A program made the position numbers and the translations under genes. Of a stretch of 33,435 bases of DNA, positions 1 to 9,118 are shown piece by piece (position 1 is the first letter of the stretch; the number at the start of each line of letters is the position of its first letter). A model generated the notes under the pieces. It saw only the letters and a program-made list of their open reading frames with translations, was not told where the DNA came from and made no database searches. Source of the DNA: Cyanophora paradoxa (lineage: Eukaryota; Glaucocystophyceae; Cyanophorales; Cyanophoraceae); the NCBI GenBank assembly GCA_004431415.1, contig QPMI01000065.1, positions 1 through 33,435 on the forward strand, written 5' to 3'.

Positions 1-3000
1 GGTTGGAGAGGCGGGAGCCGGCCTCGGACAGCGAGAAGGAGCCGTCGGAGAGGGTCACGAGGTCGAGCCCCGCGAGGGCCCGTTTCGTGCGCCGGGCGAC
101 GACGCGCTCGCGTACCCCCACGTAGTGCATGAAGCGCGAGAAGACATCCTCGGAGGCCACGATGATCAGGCGCCGCCCGCCGGCCCCGGGCCCTCCCCAG
201 CGCCGCTGAGCGCGACGCTCTGGCCGTCCGCCGAGCCCGGCGGCTCGCTAGCGAGCCGCGGGGCCCAAGGACGCGGCGGTAGGAGCCCAGGCCCGGGCCC
301 CGCGGGGGCTGCTGGACCCCGGGAAGCTTGGGAGGGACGGGGGTGCGCGAACTCGGGGCGGCCGCCGCCGCGCCCGCCGGCCGCCCCGTTTCGTGGAGGT
401 CGATGAGGAGGGTCGGGGAGAGGAGGAGGCGGTCCGGCCGGCCTCCACCACGCGCCGGCTGGAGCCGGGGGCCGCCCCCGCCGCCGCCCCCGCCGCCGAG
501 GCGCACATCGAGTCCAGCGAGTGGAACGAGGCCGGGCCAACGCCGCCCGCCGCGGGGGCGGCGAGCCCCGCGCCGAGCGGGCCGTGGCCCTCAGCGTGTG
601 CGCCAGCCCGCTGCTGAGGTCGCGGTCCGAGTCGAGGGCCCCAGGGCGCGCCGGCGGCTGCGGCGGCGCCTCGGTCGCCTTCCGGGGGTACCGCCGTGGA
701 GCTCGGCGTGCTCGGCGGCGGCGGCGGCAAGGCGGCGGCGGCCTGCGGGGAGACGGGCAGCAGCACGCCTCCCACGCGCAAGTGGAGCATCTCCGTCGGC
801 GTCCGCAGGCCGCTCTCCGACCCGCCCCGCTCCGCGCTCCCGCCCCTGCTCCCGCTCTCGGACGAGGAGGGGCAGCGGGCCGCGCCTCCGCTCGCGGCGG
901 AGGCGGCCCATGACGCGCCGGCGGCGTGCTTCCACCGGCGGCGGAGGGCGGCGGCGCGGGAGCGGGGCGCGCCGAGGCGGGTCGGCTCGGCGCCTCGTCC
1001 TCGTCCTCCTCCAGTAGCCGATTGAGGCGGTCCCCTGCCGCATCACCACCGGCGCCGCCGCCCCCGCGCCCCGCCGGCCTCCTTCGACTCGGCCCGGGGG
1101 TACCCCGCGGACTCCCGGGGCGTGAACTTGGACACGAGCGTCTCCTGCGCGCACGCGTACCCCCGCACCGTAAGGCGACCGACTGGTTGGCCGAGATTGG
1201 GATCGAGGGGTACGTGTACGCACGGCGCCCTCGGGACGTTGAGGGGTAGAGCGACGGGGATGGCGAAGGAGGAGGCGGGCTTCTCGGCGGGGGCGGGGCA
1301 GGGCCCTCGTCCTCGTCCTCGCTGTCCGAGCCGCGGGGCCCGCCCGGCCGCCGCCGCGCGAGGCCGTAGGCGAGTCGAAGTTGAAGGGAATGAAGGGAGG
1401 CCCGCTGGCCGGCTGCGCGGGCCGCCCGGGGGCACCGAAGGAGCCCGTCCGGTCCGTCTCGTACTCGGACGAGCGGCTGGTCACTTGGTTCGAGCCGCGC
1501 GAGCCGCGCCGCGGGGCCCCGGACCCCTTGAACGCCTGCGACAGTTGCTGCGCCCGCCCGCGTAAGTCGACTGCCAGCCCCGCGACTCCTTAGGGAGCGC
1601 CCAGCGCACCCGCTCCCTGAGGAGGTTAGCGACGTCCTCGTACCCCCCGCGGAGGGCGTCGTCGAGGGCGTGCAGCCGAAGCGGTCGCGCGCGTCGATGT
1701 CGGCGCCCATCTTGAGGAGGATCTCGACGGCCGCCAGCTGCCCCTCCGACGCCGCCAGGTGCAGCGCCGTCCGCTTGTCGGTAGTCGCACACGTTCGGGT
1801 TCGCCCCGTTCCGCACGTACCGCTGCAGCGTCTCGATGTCCCCCTCTGCGCGCGCGCGCGCCACCGCGTCAGCGGCGCGGGGCAAGGGCGGGGGCGGAAG
1901 GCGCGGGGCCGGGGCACCGGAGGCGGCGACGTAGAGGGCGTCGCCGACGTCGGCGTCGGTGAGGCGGGCGCCGTGCTGCCGCAGGATCGCCGCCACCGCG
2001 TCGTGCCCGAACTTCACCGCGTTCTGCATCGCCGTCCGCCCCACCGGTCCCGCCGCCCCGCGTCTGCCCGCGCCGCAGCAGCAGCTCCGTCGCCTTGACG
2101 TGGCCCTCGGAGCGCTTATGTGGAGCGCGGTGCGCCCGTCGTAGTCGGCGGCGTTGACGTCGAGGCCGCCGTCGAGCATGCGCGCCATGTTCTCCACGTC
2201 GTTGAAGCCGGCGAAGTAGCAGAGGCGCATCAGCTGCTCCTCCTCCAACCGCCGGATCGCCGCCCGCACGCCCTCGAAGGAGCGCCCCAGCGAGGCGGCG
2301 CCCATCTTGAGCGCGTTCTGCCGCATCCGCGCCACTTGGTCGATGAACGTGTGCCCCAGCTCCTCGAAACTCCCGGCCGATGACGTAGAGCGTGCAGTGC
2401 GTGTGCGTGAAGGCCGTCTGCGTCTGCTTCACCCTGCGGAGAGGATGAGCGAAGCTCGCCAAGTTTTGAGCTTAGGCTCGGCTCAGGATCACCCGAAGAG
2501 CATGGAGATCTCGCCGAAGCACTGGCCCCGCCCGATCACCCGCCGCGGTGCGCGCGGCCCGCTCAGCGGCGCGCAGGCGGCGGGCGGCGGGGGCGGACGT
2601 GGCAGATGTCTTCTATCCAGACCTCGACCTCGCCGCCGCCGATGATGTACATCTCCCGCGACGGGTCGTCCACCCGCGTCACGTACTGCGCACAGGCGTC
2701 AGAGCAGGGCCGGGGCGGGGCGCGGCGGGCCTGGCCCGGGTGAAGACGGCGCGGCGCATGAGGACGGCGAGGGCCTGCACGAAGCGGCCCTCGCAGCCCT
2801 CCAGCAGCGCGCACTGCTCCGCCAGCGCGCGGTGCGTGTGGTCGACGACCTCGGCCTGCAGCGAGTACGAGTAAGAAAGAAAGCGGGCGAGTCCCCTAGC
2901 GTTCCTCCAGCCTCTAGCCTCTAGATTCAGCCTCCTACCCCTCCTCCGACTGACCTGCAGCGAGTACGGCAGCTGGTCCAGCATCGTGTCGGCCTCCGTT

Positions 3001-4765
3001 CGCGCTGGTTCATGAGCTGACGGGGAGGAAGAGAGGTTTAGTTTACGAAGAGGAGGAGGACAAGGGGTAAGGCGCGCGCGCACCACGAAGTACTCGGTGA
3101 GGCGGTCCCGGAGGGGCTTGGGGTACGCGTCCCTCTCGAAGCGCTCCTGGAGCGACCGCATCTGGGAGCGGAAGCGCGCCGTGTCCGCGTCGCTGGAGGC
3201 GGAGAGCGAGGCGGTGTGCCCGATGGTCCACGCCACCAGCGCGAAGCCGGCCGCGAAGACGGCGCGGAGAAAAGCAGCTCGCCGTCGCTCCGGGCGACGT
3301 GGTCGGCGGCGCCCGTGAGCGCCGCCGCCGACCAGTAGAGCGCCCGCGCGTACTGCGTGGCCGGCGAGCGCGCCCCGCCGAGGTCCAGCTGAGCCCCGGG
3401 GCCTCGTCTCCGCTGAAGACGCCGAACGTCGCGCAGGCCGCCAGTGGACGGCCAGGGCGACCACCGCCACCAGGCGCACCGCCCGCGCCAGCGCGAACGG
3501 CACCCGCACTGCCGCGGCCCGACCCGCGTTAGATGCGACGGGGCAGCTCAGAAACCTTAGCGGAGGGCAGCGCCCACCGCTGCGCTCGAGGCGGCGGAGG
3601 CCGGAGAGAGGTCGCCGATGCGGGCGAGGCGGAGGAGGCGGATCCAGAGGAACGGGTTCGCTCCAGCGAGGCCCCGTACATAAGCCGCTCGGGCAGCAGC
3701 AGCAGCGACGGCACCGCCGCCAGCGCGTCTGCGGCGAACGAAGTATTAGGAGAAGAAGGGGCGGGAAGCGGTGGCAAGGCAAAGCGAGCGAGCAGAGCCG
3801 ACCCTGGAGGAACGGTGGGCGAGGTAGTGGCGGGCCATGCGCCTGGGCTCGAGGACGAGCCGGCTGCGCTCGACGAAGCCCGTGCGAACCCGACGGCCAC
3901 GTCCAGGAGGAAGGCCGCGTCCGCGAGGTAGTCCACGGCCCGCACGCGCGGACTCGCCGAAGGCCAGCCGAAGGGTACGTCAGCGCGCACACCTGCCGCA
4001 GCGCAGTGAGCTTGCCGCGTCTTCTTTGTGCGCGGGGGCGGGGCGGGCGAACAGGACGAGGAGGAGAGGGCGCGCGGAGGCGGCGTAGATGGGGCCGGTG
4101 CGGGCGAAGAGAAGGAGCGGAGGAGCGCCCGCTCGTCCCCCGTGCCCCAGTTGTACTCGATCCCCTGCTCCGCGTGCGAGCGCCGCCGCTTGTACTGCCC
4201 CGCCTGCGCCCCGGCCGAAGGCGTAACCTTAGGCTCGAGGAGGGCTGGCTGGCGAGGAGGCAGGCGCACGATGATGGCTCCGGAGCTGTTGAGGCGGGTG
4301 CCCGGTGCGGGCGGCGTCGCCGCCGCCGCGGATGGACCCCCCGCGAGGGAGGCCGCCTTGCCCCCGTGCACGCTGTCGTCGACCGAGACGAAGTACGCGG
4401 ACCTGGGCCGCCGCCGACGCCGCCGTTGAGCCGAGAGCGCGCGCGGCGGGCGGGCGGGCGGGCGGCGGCGCGCCCTCGCTTCAGGCTCGGCTCGGGCATG
4501 ACCGTCAGCGAGTTGAGCGAGAGGATCGAGCCTGGCGCGCGGCGGGCGTCAGCCGCGCGGGTTCGAGGCCTCTCTGTGGAGGGGGCGAGGATCGGACCTG
4601 GGGAGGAGGGACGACCCCTCCCCTCGCGCCCCGCATGGCGGGCGTCGAGGAGGGCGTGTGGCGCGAGGCCTCCATCGCCGAGAACGACGCGAGCGGGTGC
4701 GTGCTTCGTTCATCGTTCGAGCTCCGCACCTTCCCGCTCAGCGACCTCACGATCTTATTCAACAT
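1..4765 (-). CDS. Cyclic-nucleotide-binding, ankyrin-repeat cation channel (AKT/SKOR-like order), multi-exon, C-terminus off the left edge
   Basis: This minus-strand gene can be followed through several exons. A possible N-terminus (starting MLNKIVRSLSGK) lies at 4765-4620. An S2-S3-like segment (DYLADAAFLLDVAVGFA) is near 3950-3880, S3-S4-like segments at 3740-3600, the pore helix (QYARALYWS) at 3352-3325, S6 near 3270-3210, and a C-linker ending in LDQLPYSLQ near 2960. The cyclic-nucleotide-binding domain (EMYIIGGGEVEVW; TLYVIGREFEELG) covers about 2860-2360. About five ankyrin repeats (DGRTALHIS; ADIDARDRFGCTP) cover about 2260-1590. A long Pro/Arg/Ser-rich tail with an acidic SEDEDEG patch follows, and a folded-looking segment (RLIIVASEDVFSRF) is open through base 1. 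Channel, then CNBD, then ankyrins is the plant Shaker-like order. The usual GYG filter is not seen. Three introns splice in frame; other joins need single-base corrections. Family assignment is secure; exact exons and start are not. Confidence 0.75.
2434..2492 (-). other. Intron, 59 nt, GT-AG, in the CNBD of the channel gene
   Basis: On the minus strand the donor follows ATGCTCTTCGG and the acceptor ends CCGCAG. Joining the flanks gives MLFGVKQTQTAF in one frame, restoring the end of the CNBD. This is one of the best-supported splice events in the window. Confidence 0.8.
2686..2730 (-). other. Probable GC-AG intron, 45 nt, in the CNBD
   Basis: The expected CNBD order is ...FTPGQ followed by YVTRVDDPSREMY. 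The acceptor GTGCGCAG lies directly before YVTR. The exon before it reads FTPGQ only if one C is added to a CCC run, and the intron would then start with GC instead of GT. GC donors are known in some algae. A GT donor a few bases upstream would lose conserved residues. Confidence 0.45.
2856..2954 (-). other. Intron, 99 nt, GT-AG, between C-linker and CNBD
   Basis: Both junctions read CTGCAG. The donor is CAG|GTCAGT and the acceptor CAG|GCCGAG. Splicing joins LDQLPYSLQ to AEVVDHTHR, the standard transition from C-linker to CNBD. Confidence 0.8.
3017..3083 (-). other. Intron, 67 nt, GT-AG, in the C-linker
   Basis: The donor GTGCGCGC follows EYFV and the acceptor is CCGTCAG. Splicing gives EYFVLMNQRERTEADTMLDQ, which matches the helical C-linker pattern of CNG/HCN/KCNH-type channels. 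Confidence 0.7.
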
Positions 4766-4829
4766 CCCGAGGCCTGCGCCTCCAGCCGGGGGCGCCGTCG
4801 GAAGCGTTGGTCAAGGTTCTCCGAGGGTC

Positions 4830-5590
4830 AAGTTCTTGATGACGCCAGTGCGACTCTGTGCGACCGAGGCGTTGATGGCGTTGCTCCTGCCAGCTGCTCG
4901 CCTAGCGAAGCCACGGTACGGCCCCAGCAGCGGTGGCGGCCAAGAGCCGCGCTCGCATAACGCCTGGGCAGCTCGCCCCGCAGCTCGCCCCCGCGTATTG
5001 CGCGGACAAGCTCGCGTTGACAAGCTTTCTCGCCGGTGCGCTTGTCACTGATGCCCTCGTTTCCACGCTGGCCGGGCCGCGGAGTGCTCGCCTGCTGCGC
5101 CGGGCGAAGATTTGGAATGCGTTTGGCCAGGCCTTGAGTTCGAATTCGCAGTGCGCGTTGATCGGATGCTGTCTAGCTGTACTGCAGCTGCTCGATGCGC
5201 GCGCTCACCAGCAGACTTGGGCAGCGCAGGCTCAGCTGCAGCTAGCTCTGCAATCGCGCATCGATGCGCTCTCGCATGCACAGACGAACCGCTGCGGTGA
5301 ACGCAGCGGTGAACCTGCTGCGAATGCGTGACAAGTGTATTGGCTCGGAAAGGGCGCGCCGCGACCGCTGCCTTGTCAACTCGAACCCTGGGGATTCGTG
5401 GGTCGGCGGTACCCCCCGGACCGGCGTGCGGGGGGTCGAGCCAGGCGTGGCCCGCCACGGGTACGCCGACCCGCCACCGCCACGCGTGACCCCCGTGACT
5501 CCCGTGACACCCGTGACGCGGGCGGTGGTCGACCGGCGGCGAACCGGCGAGTCCGGAATGACGTCACGGTGACGTCAGCGCTCGGAACCG
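4830..5590. other. Gene-poor spacer with short repeats and CRE-type palindromes
   Basis: No convincing gene was found. A 132-codon plus-strand ORF (4933-5331) begins at GTG, has no conserved motif, and is not called as a gene, although it has two hydrophobic stretches. A short GTGAC-rich minisatellite (unit about CCCGTGACN) spans 5485-5520. Two perfect TGACGTCA palindromes (5559-5566 and 5570-5577), 3 bp apart, could be bZIP/CREB-type binding sites. A third copy is at 9546-9553. Confidence 0.5.
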
Positions 5591-5595
5591 AGTAC

Positions 5596-5823
5596 TTACC
5601 ATGAATCACTAATCATAATGACTCGGCTGACCAATCCCATGGCGACTACTGCTCCCATCAGTGCAACGGCGATTAGCTGGCGGTACAGGACCAGCAGTGC
5701 CAGGATGAGCACGAGCACCGGCGCCGACGCCTGCCAGCCGTAGGCGCTGTGGACTCGCCAGAACAGCGAAAATGCACCGAAGCCCGCGAGCCCGAGCCCC
5801 ACGAGCAGGCCTGAGCCAGCCAC
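5596..5823 (-). CDS. Small hydrophobic ORF with two membrane-like segments
   Basis: The 75-residue open frame contains two strongly hydrophobic stretches (LLVGLGLAGFGAFSLF; VLVLILALLVLY... running into a third short one), so it could be a small membrane protein or a transmembrane exon. It starts at GTG and I see no upstream in-frame ATG, which weakens it as a free-standing eukaryotic gene. It lies just upstream of the hairpin-repeat cluster at 5900-6130. I do not recognise a family. Confidence 0.3.
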   Translation of the reverse strand: MAGSGLLVGLGLAGFGAFSLFWRVHSAYGWQASAPVLVLILALLVLYRQLIAVALMGAVVAMGLVSRVIMISDSW

Positions 5824-5899
5824 AGTGCCTGATTCGCCATTGATACCAAATGAAAGGATAATGTTCCGATTCAGCCGTCGCCAACCCGACGCGACCCGA

Positions 5900-6008
5900 T
5901 GCGCGCCGACCGTCGAGCGTGCTGTATAAACCGACTCTAGGCGCCGTCACCGTGGTGGTGACGGTAAACCTTGCGGAGTTGAATCAAGGGTTCGAGTCCC
6001 CGCGGGCC
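5900..6008 (+). repeat. Hairpin-forming dispersed repeat, copy 1
   Basis: The core order is CGCGCCGACCGTCGAGCG, then GCTGTATAAACCGACT, then a perfect stem CCGTCACC/GGTGACGG with a 5-nt loop, then a second hairpin (CCTTG/CAAGG), then GGTTCGAGTCC. The last element resembles a Pol III B box. Three further copies lie within 3 kb. It may be a tRNA-related SINE or a MITE; no complete tRNA fold can be drawn because only three base pairs of a T-stem form. Confidence 0.65.
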
Positions 6009-6009
6009 C

Positions 6010-6130
6010 GTCGCCGACCCGACGCGCGCCGAACGTCGAGCGCGCCACCAGAGGCGAGCATAGGCGCCGTCACTCTGACGGTGACGGTAAACCCTGCGGA
6101 GTTGAATCAAGGGTTCGAATCTCGGCGGGT
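6010..6130 (+). repeat. Hairpin-forming dispersed repeat, copy 2
   Basis: This copy follows copy 1 almost head to tail. It repeats GACGCGCGCCGAACGTCGAG, AGGCGCCGTCAC, a stem CCGTCAC/GTGACGG, then ACCCTGCGGAGTTGAATCAA and GGTTCGAATC. It ends about 13 bp before the ATG of the gene at 6143, so it may act in that gene's promoter or 5' leader. Confidence 0.65.
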
Positions 6131-6142
6131 CCCGTTTGGCCG

Positions 6143-6795
6143 ATGGCGCGTCGGGCGCTGGTGCGGTCCTTTCGCGCCCGCCAGTACGGTCGCGGCGCTC
6201 TGATGCATGATTGGCAGCGCGAGCAGTTCAACGGACGGGCGGCGGCCGGCGGCGCGCTCGGCGAGGATTTGAACCGCGAGGGCCACGTGGTGGTGCTGGC
6301 GAACGCCGCCGTGCACGTGGCGCACTGCGTGAACGACGCGCTGCACGAGATGCGCGCGGGCGCCGGCGACCCGTTTGTGTACAACCCGCTGCTCGTCGCG
6401 GCGGTTGCCGGCGTCCAATCGGCGCTGGACGGCGTCGCGAGCTTCTGCGACCGGCACTTCCCGAGCGGCGAGCGGCGGGAGGACAAGCTCTACTTCGACA
6501 GCTACCGGTTCGCGCACCAGTGGCTCGAGCCGGTCGAGCGCGCGCGCCTGGCGCTCCGGCGGCCCGACTTCTACAACGGCGGCGACTTTGCCGCCGTCGC
6601 CAACCGCGCCAAGCACACGCTCCCGTGGTTCGGCGCGCGTCAGCGGACGCGGACGGCGCGCTCGACGTCCGCGACGCCGCCGGCCGCCGCCTGGTCGCCG
6701 GCACAGTCGCGCCCGCCTATCGCCTGCTCTGCCAGTGCGTGGCCGCGCTCGCCGTCCAGTGCGGCGTGCGCCTCCGCGAGTGGCCCGCGGTCTGA
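6143..6795 (+). CDS. Unknown protein, better-preserved copy of a local two-copy family (one frame break)
   Basis: An ATG-started frame runs about 170 residues, through KLYFDSYRFAHQW and DFAAVANRAKHTLPWFGA. The matching C-terminal part (DVRDAAGRRLVAGTV-PAYRLL) lies in the next frame from about 6645 and ends at 6795. A diverged paralogue lies at 7651-8250, and the two align along their length: YFDSYRFAHQ with YFASYPFAQS, and PAYRLLCQCVAALA with PAYRIARDVVARLA. I recognise no domain; the content looks mainly alpha-helical. The last 30 bases after each copy (GTGATGAAYGCGAAYATA) also match, so the duplication included the 3' flank. The single frame break could be a sequencing indel. Confidence 0.55.
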
Positions 6796-6891
6796 CGATT
6801 GTCCGCGCTGCCGTGGCCCGTGATGAATGCGAATATATATACGACAGTACTACCTAACCAGTCAAACCAGACTCCTCGGCTATCGAGAGGC

Positions 6892-7652
6892 TCAGCGATG
6901 CGTATCGGACGGTGAGGCCAGGCGGTTTGCGACGAAGTACGAGGCTCCGAGCACGCAGGCCTTGCTGAAGTGCGAGTGCGACTCGTACACCGTGGCCGGT
7001 CGGCCGTTGACCAGGAGCGTGGCGCCGAGCGCCGAGACAGACGAGAGGCCGAGCGCCTCGATGACGTCGCCCGAGACGTAGGTGTGCGGCGAGCCCGTGT
7101 CGATGATGAATGGGGCGAACACGGCGCGCCCGCGCCTCGCGGCGACCGGCAGGACTGCGAGCGGCCGGCTGTTGGGGCCGGCGATCTGGCCCTCGACGGG
7201 GAACGCGGGGCGGCGGTCCGGCGGGCTTCTGCGAGGTAAGCGACGCCGAACAGCTGAGCGATTGACTCCAGGTCGCTGCGGTCACGGATGTCCGTGAGCA
7301 GGACGTCGAACTGCTTCGGCGTCACGAGCGCCGGGTGCGCGTCCGCGAGCCCGGCGGCCTGCATGCTTCTGAATAGGAGCGCGAGTGGCGCGAGCGCTGA
7401 GTCGATCTCAGAGAGCTCCGGCGACTTGTCGGGCACGTTGACCCGGATCAACCGAAGCTCCGAAAGAACGTCCGCGATGTTGGCCGCATCGCCGCGCAGC
7501 TGCGACTGGTCGGAGCCCGGCCGGCAGCGCGCGAGCGCCGCTGCAGCCGCCCGCCTCGGCGCTTTCCATTGAAGGCCTAGTTCGAGCCCCGCGGCCGATT
7601 GGCCCGTGTTCGCTGGCCCGGCGCTTCTTTCGCACGTCGACGGTGAGCCCAT
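6892..7652 (-). CDS. Retropepsin-like aspartic protease with an N-terminal helical domain (one frame break)
   Basis: ATG at 7652 opens an N-terminal region of about 140 residues, helical in appearance and ending ...LFGVAYLAEARRTAA. After a one-base frame change near 7210 the protein continues with FPVEGQIAGPNSR and a clear clan AA aspartic protease: FIIDTGSPHTYVS (catalytic Asp in DTG), a flap-side VNGRPATV, and the second hallmark VLGASYF close to the C-terminus. The stop is near 6892. Such domains act as dimers because each chain supplies one DTG. No reverse transcriptase, RNase H or integrase is seen nearby, so this is either a domesticated single-domain protease or a remnant of a retroelement. 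It sits between the two copies of the duplicated unknown gene. Its ATG overlaps that of the second copy within CCATGG, so one of those two starts must be wrong. Confidence 0.6.
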
Positions 7653-8250
7653 GGCGGACGACGCGTTCCCGCTGCTGTCTGACGGTTCGCGCTTCTGCAG
7701 GTGATGCGCGGCGCGCGGGAACCGGCCGCCAGCGGCTCAACGCCGCCGGCCCACTGGCACTGTGCGGGCCGCGGTGTGCGTGGTCGCGCGCTCGTCTGCC
7801 AGGCCCAGGAGCTGTGCGCCGGGGCGGGCGCCGGCGCGGACGAGCTGAACGGGCTGGCTTCACCGCCACCGTGAGCTGGCGGCGCTGCTGGACAGCGTCG
7901 CGCACTACTGCGAGCGCGCGCAGCCGCGCGGCCCGTACGCCGCGACGGCAACATATACTTCGCAAGCTACCCGTTCGCGCAGAGCGATTCCGATTCGTCG
8001 CGGAGGCCGCGCGCGGCTCGGCGAGCTGGCGTTCGCCGCAAGCCGTTCGCCACGCTCGTCAACGAGCTCAGCACCACTGCCCGCACGTCGCAGCCGTCGC
8101 TCTTCGGCGCACGGGCCACTACGACCTGCACGACGCGCGGGCCGCGTTACGTGTACGACGTCCTCGTGCCGGCGTATCGGATCGCGCGCGACGTCGTCGC
8201 GCGCCTCGCGGCCCTGTTGCCGCCGCCGCCCGGCTTCCCCACCCGTGATG
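7651..8250 (+). pseudogene. Degraded second copy of the duplicated unknown gene
   Basis: Segments related to the 6143-6795 gene occur in order but in different frames: RGRALVCQAQELCAGAGA, RELAALLDSVAHYCERA, IYFASYPFAQS, a middle segment around KPFATLVNEL, and RYVYDVLVPAYRIA-type sequence. An initial short exon-like stretch (MADDAFPLLSDGSRF) is followed by CAG/GTGATG, a possible splice donor. At least three frame changes are needed, more than in the first copy, which favours a pseudogene, though sequencing indels cannot be excluded. The 3' flank matches that of the first copy. Confidence 0.5.
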
Positions 8251-8301
8251 AACGCGAACATACGTGCCACCCAGCACGCTCGCGGTCGGGTGCCGGTCCT
8301 G

Positions 8302-8390
8302 GTGTCGAGCGTGCTGTATAAACCGACTATAGGCGCCGTCACCATGACGGTGACGGTAAACCCTGCGGAGTGAATCGAGGGTCGGATCCC
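8302..8390 (+). repeat. Hairpin-forming dispersed repeat, copy 3
   Basis: TCGAGCGTGCTGTATAAACC, GACTATAGGCGCCGTCACC and the stem CCGTCACC/GGTGACGG (loop ATGAC) match copy 1 closely. The second hairpin reads CCCTG...CGAGGG, where the changes keep pairing. It lies downstream of the degraded gene copy. Confidence 0.65.
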
Positions 8391-8463
8391 TACGAAACCT
8401 GATGAGACCTCGCATGACGTCCGGGTCCATGTAGCGGCGTGAGCATGAGCGCGAGCCCTGACG

Positions 8464-8727
8464 TCATTGTAAGCTTTGCCGGGCCGACGCGCCCGACCAT
8501 GAACGGAGGAGCAGATCACCACGCCGAGCGGCGCGCTGCCTTCCAGCCGAAGCGGCCGTGGAGGCCGCGAAGGCTTGTACAGCCGTACGGCGCCGTCTGG
8601 CCAGCAGCAGCACCAGCGCGTAGAGCGTCAGCTTGAGCTCGAGCTCGCCGCCGTCATCCTCCGCGCCTGCTGCTGCGGCTGCGTCGTCGAGGCTGCGCGC
8701 CCGGCGGTCGTGACTCGGCGTTACCAT
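8464..8727 (-). CDS. Small unknown ORF with one hydrophobic stretch
   Basis: An ATG-started 87-codon frame beginning MVTPSHDRRARSLDDAA. It has an Ala-rich acidic start, a short hydrophobic stretch (LTLYALVLLLA) followed by RRRR, and an Ala/Arg-rich end. This could be a small membrane-anchored protein, but composition alone can generate such frames in GC-rich DNA. No family recognised. It lies between hairpin-repeat copies 3 and 4. Confidence 0.25.
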   Translation of the reverse strand: MVTPSHDRRARSLDDAAAAAGAEDDGGELELKLTLYALVLLLARRRRTAVQAFAASTAASAGRQRAARRGDLLLRSWSGASARQSLQ

Positions 8728-8773
8728 GGTCACTCGTTGCGCTCGAAAAAAACGCGCGCGGCCCGTCGCAACC

Positions 8774-8880
8774 CCACGCGCGCCGACCGCCGAGCGTGCT
8801 ATGGGATGATCCGATCCGTCACGGGTCGAAGGCCGCGGACGCGTCGCCGTCACCGACGGTGACGCGTCACCGTGACGCGC
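8774..8880 (+). repeat. Hairpin-forming dispersed repeat, partial copy 4
   Basis: The 5' part (ACGCGCGCCGACCGCCGAGC GTGCT) matches copies 1-3. The stem is present as CCGTCACC-GAC-GGTGACG at 8847-8865, followed by another GTCACCGTGACG palindrome. The GGTTCGA-type 3' end is missing. Confidence 0.45.
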
Positions 8881-9118
8881 GATCATGCGGAAGCCGGAAA
8901 ATGCGAGCGCGAAATGCCGCGCGCGCGTTTTCCTGCGGCGCGTTTCCCGGCGCTGCGAACTGGGCCCCGAATGACCTCCGAGCGCCGGCCTCCGAACCTC
9001 ATTCCACTCGCCCAGCGAGATTCGCAAAGCCTCAGCGCTAGCTAGCAACTCACGGTGCGCGCGGTTTTCCCTTGGCTGCAAACTTGGCTGACTTTTCCCT
9101 TTGCGCGCAGATCTCAAG

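Noticed and set aside
166..1917. Long minus-strand frame of 583 codons with Arg/Pro-rich sequence
   Set aside because: Only short pieces match the channel's ankyrin and tail segments; most of it is an off-frame reading produced by GC-rich DNA.
4933..5331. 132-codon plus-strand ORF with two hydrophobic stretches
   Set aside because: It starts at GTG in a eukaryote-like sequence, has no recognised motif and no splice support.
6060..6130. Possible tRNA gene because of GGTTCGAATC
   Set aside because: Only three T-stem pairs form, there is no acceptor stem and no anticodon loop; treated as a tRNA-like repeat end.
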